Assembly: GCA_003142185.1 (NCBI GenBank)
Contig: PLOR01000108.1
Location: forward strand, 34,221-81,661
Reading direction: 5' to 3'
Length of the DNA stretch: 47,441 nucleotides
From: Bryobacterales bacterium
GTDB lineage: Bacteria; Acidobacteriota; Terriglobia; Bryobacterales; Bryobacteraceae
Numbering within the stretch: the first letter of the stretch is position 1; every line of letters begins with the position of its first letter. This document shows, one piece after another, positions 17,100 through 24,995 of this stretch. The notes under the pieces were generated by a model. It had not been told where the DNA came from, did no database searches, and saw only the letters and a program-made list of their open reading frames with translations. A program made the position numbers and the translations under genes.

Positions 17100-19532
17100 T
17101 TACTGCTGGCGTAAGGCAGTCATCGGGTCCACTGCCGTGGCCCGCCGCGCCGGGAACCAGCAGGCCAGCAGCGCCGAAACCAGCAGGACGGCGGCCACCA
17201 CGGCTAGAGACGCGGAATCGATGACGCCTGTGCCATAGAGCACGCTTTTCATAGCCCGGCCCACGAACCATGCACCCGCCAGTCCCACGGCGAGTCCGGT
17301 CGCGGCCAGGGTCATGCCTTCGCGAAGGACGAGTCCGAGAACTCGTCCGCGACTCGCGCCCAACGCCATGCGCAACCCGATCTCGTGGGTTCGCTGCGCC
17401 ACCGCAAACGCCATCACTCCGTAGATGCCCACCGCGGCCAGCAGCAGCGCCACACCGGCGAAACTGATGTAGAGGACCGCACTGAACCGGTCCCCGGCGA
17501 GGTGCTCGTCCATCATTTGGTCCATGGTCCGCGGCTGCGCCAGCGGCAGCGTCGGGTCCACTGCGCGGATGGCCGCGGCGACGCTTTTTTGCATGGCAGC
17601 GGGGTCGCCGTTGGTCCGCACCGCCATCGCCGCCTGCGGCCACGGACTCTGGTAGAAGGGTACGTCAATCTCCGGATAGTCGGAATCTTTCAGTATCTCG
17701 GGCGCGCGCACGTCGCGGAACACGCCGACGATCTGCCACTCCTGCGGCGGCCCGAGTTTGGTGACGCCGGGAATCAACTCTTCCACCAGGATGCGCTGCC
17801 GCAGTGGATCCAGACCCGACAGAAACTTCTCGACGAATCTCTCGTTCACCACAGCCACCCGAAGGCTGCCGGCAACATCCTCCTCGTTGATGGCGCGGCC
17901 GCGGACCATCTTCACGCCGAAGGTCTGGAAGTACCCGGCGGTACACATGAGAAACGCGGCGCCCGGGCGCGCGGAGGGATCGCTGACCGGCTTGCCCGCG
18001 ACAGTGAACGGCATGCCAAAGCCGGGGCCCTCGAGCGGCATTCCGGTCGCGGCCATCGCGCGCAGTACGCCGGGAACGGCCTCGACTCTCTCCAGCACCT
18101 GACGGTAAAATCCGTCGATCTGCTCGGTTCCCTTCAGCCGGCCTTCGGGCACGGGCAGGTTGAAAGTGAGAACATGATCGGAGCGGAATCCTAGGTCGGC
18201 CCGCGTCTGGTTCCAGAAGCTGTGGATGGCGAGACCCGCGCCGGTGAGCAGGGCGAGAGCGAGGGCGAACTCCACCACCACCAGCGCCTGACGCAATCGA
18301 TGCCGGCCTCCGCCGCTTGTCGAACGTCCGGCTTCTTTCAGCGGTTCCACAAGGTCCAGCCGGGTGGCCTGCCAGGCGGGCACGCAGCCGAACAGCACTC
18401 CCGCGAGCGCCGTTGCGCTCAGTGTAAATGCCAACACCGGCCAGTTCAGCCCGACATCCGCCTCCGAGGGCAGTGTGAATCGCGGCATGAGCGTCATCAC
18501 CGCTTTGAGGATTACCCAGCCAAGGGCTACCCCCACTGCGCCGCCGGCTGCGGCCAGCGCCAGGCTTTCCGTCAGCAACTGCCGGAATAACCGGGCGCTG
18601 CCCGCGCCCAACGATGCCCGCACGGCCAGTTCCTTCTGGCGCGATGTTCCGCGCGCAAGCTGCAAGTTGCCCACATTCACGCAGGCGATCAGCAGGACGA
18701 AGCCCACCGCGCCCATCAGCAGCCACATGTGGGTGCGCGTGTCCCGGCTCAGGAAGTCGTTCTGCAACGCTTCCACGCTGGACGTCCAGCCCTTGTTCGA
18801 CCGCGGATAGACCTGCGCGATGTGCCGCGTCACGGAGTCCATATCCGACTGCGCCTGCTGTAACGTCACCCCAGGCTTCATGCGGGCGAGCACGATGAGC
18901 CAGTGAAAGTCGTGATTGATCTGCTCCGGCTTAAAGACCAATGGAACCCACATCTCCTGCTGGAGGCGGTCGGCCTGGCCTGGGCGCAGCACGCCGACCA
19001 CTGTGTAGGGCTCGTCGTTCATGCGGATCTGGCGGCCGATGATACCTGGATCGGAACCGAAGCGCCGCTTCCACAGACGATAGGTCAGGATGACGACGTG
19101 ATCGCGGCCTGGCTGCCCCTCGTCACCACGGAAGTCCGCCCGTCCCAACAGAGGCGTGTAGCCGAAGATGCCGAGAAAACCAGGCGTCGATGTCTGGGCG
19201 GACACCTGTTCCGGCTCCTGGGCCGTGGCCAGGTTAAATTGCGAACCGCTGGCGGCGCCAATGCCCTGGAAGGCTTTGCTCTCATGCTGCCAGTCGAGGA
19301 AGTCGCCGGCGGAAACCACGTTTCGGCTTCCCTGGATCTTCGACCAAACCACCACGAGCTGATCGGGTTGCGGGTATGGCATGGGTGCCAACAGGGTGGC
19401 ATAGATCACGCTGAAAATCGCCGTATTGGGACCAATTCCCAGGGCCAAGGCCAACACCGCCACCGCGGCGAAGCCCTTATTCTTCGCCAGCAACCGCAGG
19501 CCGAAACAGACGTCGCGCCAGAGTGTGTCCAT
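17100..19532 (-). CDS. ADOP-type MacB/FtsX permease
   Basis: An 810-residue permease with two FtsX-type domains and periplasmic MacB-like domains, the arrangement typical of the large ADOP (acidobacterial duplicated orphan permease) family. Visible: an N-terminal cytoplasmic stretch (MDTLWRDVCFGLRLLAKNKG) before the first helix, NTAIFSVIYATLLAPMPYP, helices near residue 270 and 340-400, and a second set at the C-terminus (ALLLAAVGIYGVMAFAVAQRTHEIGLRMALG) ending FPARRATAVDPMTALRQQ. No ATPase gene is adjacent, as usual for orphan members. The family is abundant in Acidobacteriota genomes and its role is largely unassigned; mechanotransmission or export with a separate ATPase is likely. Confidence 0.92.
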   Translation of the reverse strand: MDTLWRDVCFGLRLLAKNKGFAAVAVLALALGIGPNTAIFSVIYATLLAPMPYPQPDQLVVVWSKIQGSRNVVSAGDFLDWQHESKAFQGIGAASGSQFNLATAQEPEQVSAQTSTPGFLGIFGYTPLLGRADFRGDEGQPGRDHVVILTYRLWKRRFGSDPGIIGRQIRMNDEPYTVVGVLRPGQADRLQQEMWVPLVFKPEQINHDFHWLIVLARMKPGVTLQQAQSDMDSVTRHIAQVYPRSNKGWTSSVEALQNDFLSRDTRTHMWLLMGAVGFVLLIACVNVGNLQLARGTSRQKELAVRASLGAGSARLFRQLLTESLALAAAGGAVGVALGWVILKAVMTLMPRFTLPSEADVGLNWPVLAFTLSATALAGVLFGCVPAWQATRLDLVEPLKEAGRSTSGGGRHRLRQALVVVEFALALALLTGAGLAIHSFWNQTRADLGFRSDHVLTFNLPVPEGRLKGTEQIDGFYRQVLERVEAVPGVLRAMAATGMPLEGPGFGMPFTVAGKPVSDPSARPGAAFLMCTAGYFQTFGVKMVRGRAINEEDVAGSLRVAVVNERFVEKFLSGLDPLRQRILVEELIPGVTKLGPPQEWQIVGVFRDVRAPEILKDSDYPEIDVPFYQSPWPQAAMAVRTNGDPAAMQKSVAAAIRAVDPTLPLAQPRTMDQMMDEHLAGDRFSAVLYISFAGVALLLAAVGIYGVMAFAVAQRTHEIGLRMALGASRGRVLGLVLREGMTLAATGLAVGLAGAWFVGRAMKSVLYGTGVIDSASLAVVAAVLLVSALLACWFPARRATAVDPMTALRQQ

Positions 19533-20003
19533 ATGTTTCTTATACGAACCACCGGCCCGTTGGTTAGAGACGATTATTGGACTGACAGGAAAGATAGAGC
19601 AATCTGCTCCGACACGAAGTCGCTTGATGTCGTCTGGGACCCGAGGTAAGGTTCAAATGGCTGCCGATGTTGCCGCTAGGCGCAACTAAGTATATTTATT
19701 ATCAATAATTTGGCGGTGAGGGTGCGAATTCGGCCTACCCCGTTTGGTCCGAAAACTCAGTCTCTCGCTTTTTTCGCCGTTTCCGGAATTGGGTCAGCGT
19801 ACGAGGCAGTTCGGTCTTGGCAAACTGGGGTGGTGCCGGGGCGCCGCTCGATCCGACGCGGTTATTACTGGGAGATTCCCCATCCGGTAGTTTCCGCAGG
19901 TCAGGAAAGTACCACAACAGAAGTGAAGGGGTTCACGTATACTTCCGCATGTCTTGTTCTGGCGGGGCCCCTGGCCTATTGTCGGGTAGAACAGGAGCAA
20001 ACG
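19533..20003. other. 471-base intergenic region without a supported gene
   Basis: The stretch between the ADOP permease and the small CxxC protein has no frame with recognisable similarity; the frame from 19710 that leads into the small protein has no ribosome site and a composition unlike protein. A markedly AT-rich patch at 19688-19712 contains the dyad TTATT-ATC-AATAA (19696-19708), which could be a regulator site or promoter. A GGTTCAAAT string at 19650 resembles a tRNA T-loop, but no tRNA stems can be built around it. Confidence 0.4.
19539..19544 (-). promoter_or_regulatory. Strong -10 element just upstream of the ADOP start (possible leaderless transcript)
   Basis: On the minus strand TATAAG (19544-19539) ends 6 bases before the ATG at 19532, about where transcription should begin. 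No clear -35 is visible. There is no ribosome binding site before this ATG, consistent with a leaderless mRNA. Confidence 0.3.
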
Positions 20004-20180
20004 ATGACCCAAGGCTGCAAGGTCTGCCTAGCACAACACGATGAAGAGATCCACGCCGCCACGAATCGCGTCCACGGGTGGTTCCGCGCTGAGGTAATGA
20101 AATACCTGCACGCCGCCGCCGATGATCCGATGCTAAGCGAGGCGAAGAAGCCTTGGGCGCCCCAACTCAACGCCGCCTGA
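20004..20180 (+). CDS. Small CxxC protein, unknown
   Basis: A 58-residue protein (MTQGCKVCLAQHDEEIHAA...) with one CxxC pair at Cys5/Cys8, two histidines and a helical charged middle. The ATG at 20004 has ACAGGAG with ideal spacing, much better than any upstream start in the same frame. A lone CxxC near the N-terminus followed by a helical segment is a common pattern in small zinc-binding or adaptor proteins, but no family is recognised. It precedes the M19-type gene by 165 bases, a gap that contains the inverted repeat AACGGG-N5-CCCGTT at 20212-20228. Confidence 0.45.
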   Translation: MTQGCKVCLAQHDEEIHAATNRVHGWFRAEVMKYLHAAADDPMLSEAKKPWAPQLNAA

Positions 20181-20345
20181 AGGCTGGGGTATGGGGCCAC
20201 TAAATCGAGTCAACGGGAGCTCCCCGTTAAACACCCGAAACGCGTCGGAAGAGAGCGCTTCGGGCGATCGACAGATTGTAACATCCATCCGCGGGCAGAC
20301 CAAAAAAGGCGCGCCGTTGCCTGTCCGTGGGAGATGCCACCTCTT

Positions 20346-21461
20346 ATGATCTCTCGTCGCTCGGTTTTGAAAGGCGCAGCGCTATCCCTGGGCGCGCCGA
20401 TGATCAACCGTGGCCGATTTTCTCTTTTTGCCCAGAGTGAAACGGAATATGCGGCTCGCACCGTGGACTTGGTCCGTCGCTCCACAGTGATCGATATGTT
20501 GGGCCTATTGACCTTGGACTACAGCAAACTGTTGGTCTGGGAAGGCGATCCGGGCCGGTTCGGGCAAGCCGATTTCGTCCGGTTGAGAGACTCGGGAACA
20601 ACAGTGTTCCACCCCGCCGTCGGCTACATCGCAGGGGACATCTACACGGAGTCATGGAGAGACATTATTGGGTGGAACGCGTTCACCGCGGCGCACAGAG
20701 AGCAGTTCCAGCGCATAGAGAGAGTGGCCCATTTCAAACAGGCAAAAGCGCTCGGAAAGATCGGCATCCTAATTGGCCAGCAGAACTCCGCGCATTTTCG
20801 AACCGTCGAGGATGTAGACCGCTTCTATGATTTAGGCCAGCGGGTCTCGCAGCTTACCTACAGCGGCAACAGGATCGGCGGAGGATCTTCCGACCCGCGA
20901 GACTCTGGACTCAGTAAATACGGCATTCAGATCGTGGAGCGTATGAATCACGTGGGCATGGCCGTGGATATTTCACATTGCGGGGACCGGACCACGATGA
21001 ATGCTATCGAAGCATCTCGAAAGCCTGTATTCATTACGCACTCCAACTGTCGCGCGCTGGTTCCGAGTTGTGCCCGCTGCAAAACGGACGAAGCAATCAA
21101 GCATATGGCCGCGACGGGAGGCGTCATGGGTATTACCATGGTCCGCTCCTTTGTTCGGTCCGCAGGACCAGTCACGATTGAGCATGTACTGGATCACTTT
21201 GACCATCTGACCAGACTGGTCGGGGTGGAGCACGTCGGCATAGGCAGCGACGTCGATCTGGACGGACGGGATACTCGGGTTCGTCCCACAAGGAGGTTCG
21301 ATCTTGATGGAATCGACTATGCAAAGAAGGTTTATGATCTGACCGAGGGCTTGGTGCGTCGGAACTATTCCAGCCGGAACATCGAACTCATCCTCGGGGG
21401 GAATTTCGAACGAGCGCTCACCGAGACGTGGGCTGTTGAGGCTGGACCTCGCTCAAGCTGA
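20346..21461 (+). CDS. Tat-exported membrane-dipeptidase-like protein (family M19) with altered metal site
   Basis: A 371-residue protein with a twin-arginine signal (SRRSVLKGAALSLGA), so it is probably exported folded. The body matches renal-dipeptidase-like M19 enzymes: VDISHCG (His211), VFITHSN (His232) and GIGSDVDLDG are conserved metal/substrate segments. However, the first motif, normally DxHxD, reads VIDMLG, and the bridging Glu is replaced by Gln in ILIGQQNS (143-148). I recall a GFQN-type subgroup annotated as dipeptidases with the same change, so this is likely a distinct subfamily, perhaps with one metal or another activity. The ATG at 20346 begins the Tat motif; the ATG at 20334 lies too close to GGGAG. 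Confidence 0.8.
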   Translation: MISRRSVLKGAALSLGAPMINRGRFSLFAQSETEYAARTVDLVRRSTVIDMLGLLTLDYSKLLVWEGDPGRFGQADFVRLRDSGTTVFHPAVGYIAGDIYTESWRDIIGWNAFTAAHREQFQRIERVAHFKQAKALGKIGILIGQQNSAHFRTVEDVDRFYDLGQRVSQLTYSGNRIGGGSSDPRDSGLSKYGIQIVERMNHVGMAVDISHCGDRTTMNAIEASRKPVFITHSNCRALVPSCARCKTDEAIKHMAATGGVMGITMVRSFVRSAGPVTIEHVLDHFDHLTRLVGVEHVGIGSDVDLDGRDTRVRPTRRFDLDGIDYAKKVYDLTEGLVRRNYSSRNIELILGGNFERALTETWAVEAGPRSS

Positions 21462-21666
21462 TGTCGCGGTGGCGGAATTCCTGGCCGCCTCGCTTGTGTT
21501 CACGTTCGTTCGGACTCAGTACCCGACATCTCCGACGCCGTCCTCGCCGCGTCGTTTGCCCTGATCGCCCAGCATGGCCGTGGATTCCGGAGGCAACCTG
21601 TCTATACCTGACAGCGGCCGCCTGCTCGGCCGCGATTCCGCAACTGGAAATGAAATCGGCGTTTTG

Positions 21667-23352
21667 TTATCTTGGCCTCGGCTGGCTCGCGGCCGGTAAA
21701 GCTGTCAGCACCGCGCCATAAAGCAGTAGCGAAAGGAAAAGCGCTCCAGTATGGCCCTGCTGAAGGTCTTGCGCCACCAGGCGATAGCCACCCAGGAACA
21801 TGGCCGGGTACATCAGGTGCGACAACTCCCAGCGGTTCCGCCGCGAGCCCGCCCAGGCGAGTAGGAGGGAAAGGCCCGCCAGGACGCCCGTGCGCAGCGT
21901 GGCACAATACGCATGGCTGGCGCCGGCTCCTAACACCTGGTGATAGGCCTCGGTCAGAATGCCGGCCGCAGTCCCGGATGCCAGCCAGACAAAACTGGCG
22001 GCAACCGCAATGCGGAACGCCCGCATGTTCCACGAAAGACGGCCCTCGCGGCCGTAATGCATCACCAGGGCGTAGGCGACGGTGTTGGCCGCCAGACCCG
22101 TCCACAAGGCTACCTGCCGCTCGCCCGGCCACGATGCCGAGCCCAACAGCAGGTTCGCCGCTTCCTGAACTGCACCCGACACGACCAGCGCCAACAACAG
22201 GTAGATTCCCCCATGCACTTCGAGCGTCAGCCGGCCGAAAGAGCCGCCCGCCCAGATGCAGGCTATCGCCAGGGCGAACCAAACCCAGGCCGCCGTCCCG
22301 CTGGAGAGCAGGATTCGACTGCCCGCCAACGCCAGCAGAATCCCGAAGGTGGAATAAGTGAAAAAGTTGCGGCTGGAAGCGCCTTGTCGCTCCAAAAGAA
22401 CAAAAGACACGACGTAGCAGGCCGCTCCGCAGACCAGCATGACCACGGCCATCACCGGCGCCATTTGCAGGCCGCCGCTGAGACTGACGGCGAAGGCCAC
22501 GGCGCATTGAGCCGTCTCAAAGACGGTGAATGAGAAGCCCCGAAACAGCGTCCGGAAGATCGTGCTGCAGAGGTAGATAGTAAGCAGCACCACTTGCGCC
22601 GTGAGCAGCCACGGATGAGGAATCGCTGCGTAACCTTCGGGCAGGCCTCGCGCATTCGTCACCAGCCAGGTGGCCAGCAGAACCGCAAGATCCGCGGCGG
22701 TGGCCCCCACCCAGCGCTCGCTCAACCAGTGTTCCAGGCAGGCGGAAGCTTCGATGGCCGCGGCCACGGCGAGAAACAGGAACGTGAACGGCAAAACGTT
22801 GTGAGTGGCCAGCAACAGAGCGGCGGCAGTTCCCAGAGCGGCCAGCGTGGCGAACGTGGAAACGATGAGCAGGCTCTTGCGCCAGGAGATCGCCATGCCG
22901 AAAACCGCGAAGAGCAACAGGACCGCTGCGGCCATCCAGGGGTCAATCGCGTGGAAACGTAATGTCGCCTCCCAAAGCAAGGGACAGAGCACCAGGATGG
23001 CGGTCAGACTGTCCAACGCGGTCCTCAGGCGCTCGGAGGCCGGGCGTCGAGCGGCCCAGACGAGCCACAGCAGAGCATAGGCGATCCCGGCGGCAATTCC
23101 CGCCCTCGCGGGCAGGGTGCCGGATTCGGTCAGGGCGCGCAGCAGGTATGCGCCAGCCAGCCCCAGCAGTGCCCTTCCTGCAATCGGCAGTATGGCGGGC
23201 ATCTGGGCAAGCGGATGGTTCGCGGGAATCTCGGGCACGCTCGCCGTCGGTGCCGCGGGGGCGCTCAGGCCGATGCGCTGTTCGAGATACGCCACGCGGT
23301 TCGTGAGGTCACGGACCGCGCACTCCAGGGCCTCCCACTCCGGTTGCGGCAT
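21667..23352 (-). CDS. Polytopic membrane protein (DUF2339-like)
   Basis: A 561-residue protein with a short N-terminal coiled-coil (CAVRDLTNRVAYLEQRIG), a proline/alanine linker (AAPTASVPEIPANHP), then about 14 or more hydrophobic helices covering the rest. This layout resembles DUF2339 multipass proteins, although that assignment is from overall form only. There are no catalytic motifs. The ATG at 23352 has GAGGAT 7 bases upstream, whereas the frame starting at 23424 adds a cysteine-containing stretch without a ribosome site. Monocistronic: the neighbour on the left is convergent and the regulator gene upstream is 269 bases away. Confidence 0.7.
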   Translation of the reverse strand: MPQPEWEALECAVRDLTNRVAYLEQRIGLSAPAAPTASVPEIPANHPLAQMPAILPIAGRALLGLAGAYLLRALTESGTLPARAGIAAGIAYALLWLVWAARRPASERLRTALDSLTAILVLCPLLWEATLRFHAIDPWMAAAVLLLFAVFGMAISWRKSLLIVSTFATLAALGTAAALLLATHNVLPFTFLFLAVAAAIEASACLEHWLSERWVGATAADLAVLLATWLVTNARGLPEGYAAIPHPWLLTAQVVLLTIYLCSTIFRTLFRGFSFTVFETAQCAVAFAVSLSGGLQMAPVMAVVMLVCGAACYVVSFVLLERQGASSRNFFTYSTFGILLALAGSRILLSSGTAAWVWFALAIACIWAGGSFGRLTLEVHGGIYLLLALVVSGAVQEAANLLLGSASWPGERQVALWTGLAANTVAYALVMHYGREGRLSWNMRAFRIAVAASFVWLASGTAAGILTEAYHQVLGAGASHAYCATLRTGVLAGLSLLLAWAGSRRNRWELSHLMYPAMFLGGYRLVAQDLQQGHTGALFLSLLLYGAVLTALPAASQPRPR

Positions 23353-23428
23353 GGCAACATCCTCAGATTTCGCGAGCCTTTCCCTCCGGCCAGAGCAGTG
23401 CGGACAAGGCAATATTATGACCAAAAGG

Positions 23429-23541
23429 CCCGCTTATATCTAAATGCGGGTTTTCAAGGGAATATGTAGGATTTCACAACGTTTGAATGTCGAGAATGTG
23501 TGGCGATTGGGGCAACACACACAGAAATGGGGCAAATCGCC
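23429..23541. other. Hairpin and repeats between the NtrC-type regulator and the membrane protein
   Basis: CCCGC (23429-23433) and GCGGG (23446-23450) flank a 12-base AT-rich loop and are followed by TTTT on the plus strand and, after CC, by TTTT on the minus strand, so this may be a weak terminator for the leftward regulator gene. Further on, GGCGATT (23502-23508) and AATCGCC (23535-23541) form a 7-bp inverted repeat enclosing two copies of TGGGGCAA. No gene fits the 269-base gap. Confidence 0.3.
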
Positions 23542-23621
23542 AATTGTTGCGCCCGCGTTCGCCGGGAAGAGGGCATTCTCCCGGTGCCTGGATCATGGGT
23601 TCGCTGTACGTGCCACTCCGA

Positions 23622-24995
23622 TCACCCCAACAGCCGGTACTCCTTTAACTTCCGGTACAGATTTCGCTCGCTGATCCCCAATATTCGCGCCGCATTCCCC
23701 CGGTGCCCGTGGTTCGACTCCAGCGCCCTCCGGATGTGCATCACCTCCAGTTCCACCAGCGTCGGAAACTGGCCTCCGTCCACAAGTGGTGCGGCTGGCG
23801 CCGCCACGCCCGCCAGCGCCGCTCCCCGCACCGACTCCGGCAGATGCTCCGCCCGAATCTCCCCGCCCTCGCACACCACCGCCGCCGCCTCCACTGCATG
23901 CAGCAGTTCCCGCACATTGCCCGGCCACCCGTGCCCGCGCAGCGCCTCCAACGCGCTCTCGCCCAGCACCTTCCCCGTCCCGTACCGCTCATTCAGCGTC
24001 TTCACGAAACGCCGCGCCAGCAGCTCTATGTCGCCTCCGCGCTTGCGCAACGGCGGAACCTCGACCGTGATCGTGCTCATCCGGTAGAACAGGTCTTCCC
24101 GGAATAGCCGCTTCCCCACCATCGTCCGCAGATCCCGATTGGTCGCCGCCAGCACCCGCACATCCACCCGGATCTCGCTCGTCCCTCCCAAGTGGCGGAA
24201 CGCCGACGTATCCAGCACCCGCAGCAGATTCACCTGCGTGGCCTGGCTGATCTCCCCGATCTCGTCGAGAAAAATCGTCCCCCCGTGCGCCACCTCGAAC
24301 AGCCCCGGCTTGGCCTTGTCGGCGCCGGTGAACGCGCCCCGCTCATGCCCGAACAGCTCGCTCTGCAACAGGCTCTCCTGCAGCGCCGCGCAGTCCACCA
24401 CCACAAACGGTTTCGCCTTGCGCGGGCTGCGCGCATGAATCAGCTTCGCCACCCGCTCCTTCCCGCTGCCCGTCTCCCCCGCGATCAGCACCGTCGAATC
24501 GCTCGGCCCCACCAACTCCACCAGGTGCAGCATACGGCGGAATTCCGGACTCTCCCCTAAGAAGGATGCCGCCTGGTCCGGCGGCGTCAGCGCCCGCTCC
24601 AGCAGGCTCGTCCGCTGCTTGAGCGCCCTCCGCTCGATCGCCCGCTGCACCCGGATCTGGATCTCGTCCAGCGGGCACGGCTTGGTCACATAATCGAACG
24701 CCCCGTCGCGGATCGATTCGATGGCGCTATCGATGGATCCGTGTCCCGTCAGCATGATCACTTCGATCGACGCGTTATGCCCGCGGATTGCCTTCAATGC
24801 CTCGAGGCCATCCATCCCCGGCAGCCGAAGATCCAGCAGCACTACCTCCGGCTCCCACTGTTCCACTTGCGCCACCGCCTCTTCCCCCGACGACGCCGTC
24901 ACCACCTCGTGACCCAGCCGCCGCAGTTCGCCCGCCATCACATTGCGGAATGCCGCATCGTCATCCACCAGCAGAATCGAGGCCGTGTTCTTCAC
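23622..24995 (-). CDS. NtrC-family sigma-54-dependent response regulator
   Basis: A 457-residue activator: receiver domain (1-120; DDD at 11-13, phospho-Asp55 in LLDLRLPG, Lys105), AAA+ domain (about 145-385) with Walker A GETGSGKE (173-180), the sigma-54-contacting loop GAFTGA (220-225) and Walker B TIFLDEIGE, then a Fis-type helix-turn-helix at the C-terminus (NHGHRGNAARILGISERNLYRKL). The start is GTG at 24995, overlapping the kinase stop as GTGA; no ATG is available before the receiver domain. It should activate a sigma-54 promoter, and one lies in the same locus at 26898-26911 with upstream dyads. The cognate kinase is the preceding gene. Confidence 0.95.
   Translation of the reverse strand: MKNTASILLVDDDAAFRNVMAGELRRLGHEVVTASSGEEAVAQVEQWEPEVVLLDLRLPGMDGLEALKAIRGHNASIEVIMLTGHGSIDSAIESIRDGAFDYVTKPCPLDEIQIRVQRAIERRALKQRTSLLERALTPPDQAASFLGESPEFRRMLHLVELVGPSDSTVLIAGETGSGKERVAKLIHARSPRKAKPFVVVDCAALQESLLQSELFGHERGAFTGADKAKPGLFEVAHGGTIFLDEIGEISQATQVNLLRVLDTSAFRHLGGTSEIRVDVRVLAATNRDLRTMVGKRLFREDLFYRMSTITVEVPPLRKRGGDIELLARRFVKTLNERYGTGKVLGESALEALRGHGWPGNVRELLHAVEAAAVVCEGGEIRAEHLPESVRGAALAGVAAPAAPLVDGGQFPTLVELEVMHIRRALESNHGHRGNAARILGISERNLYRKLKEYRLLG

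Noticed and set aside
19640-19665. A GGTTCAAAT string resembling a tRNA T-loop
   Set aside because: No matching T-stem, anticodon arm or acceptor stem can be found around it.
23593-24107. Plus-strand and alternative minus-strand frames over the 3' part of the NtrC-type gene
   Set aside because: They are shadow frames; the Fis helix-turn-helix and AAA+ motifs fix the true frame.
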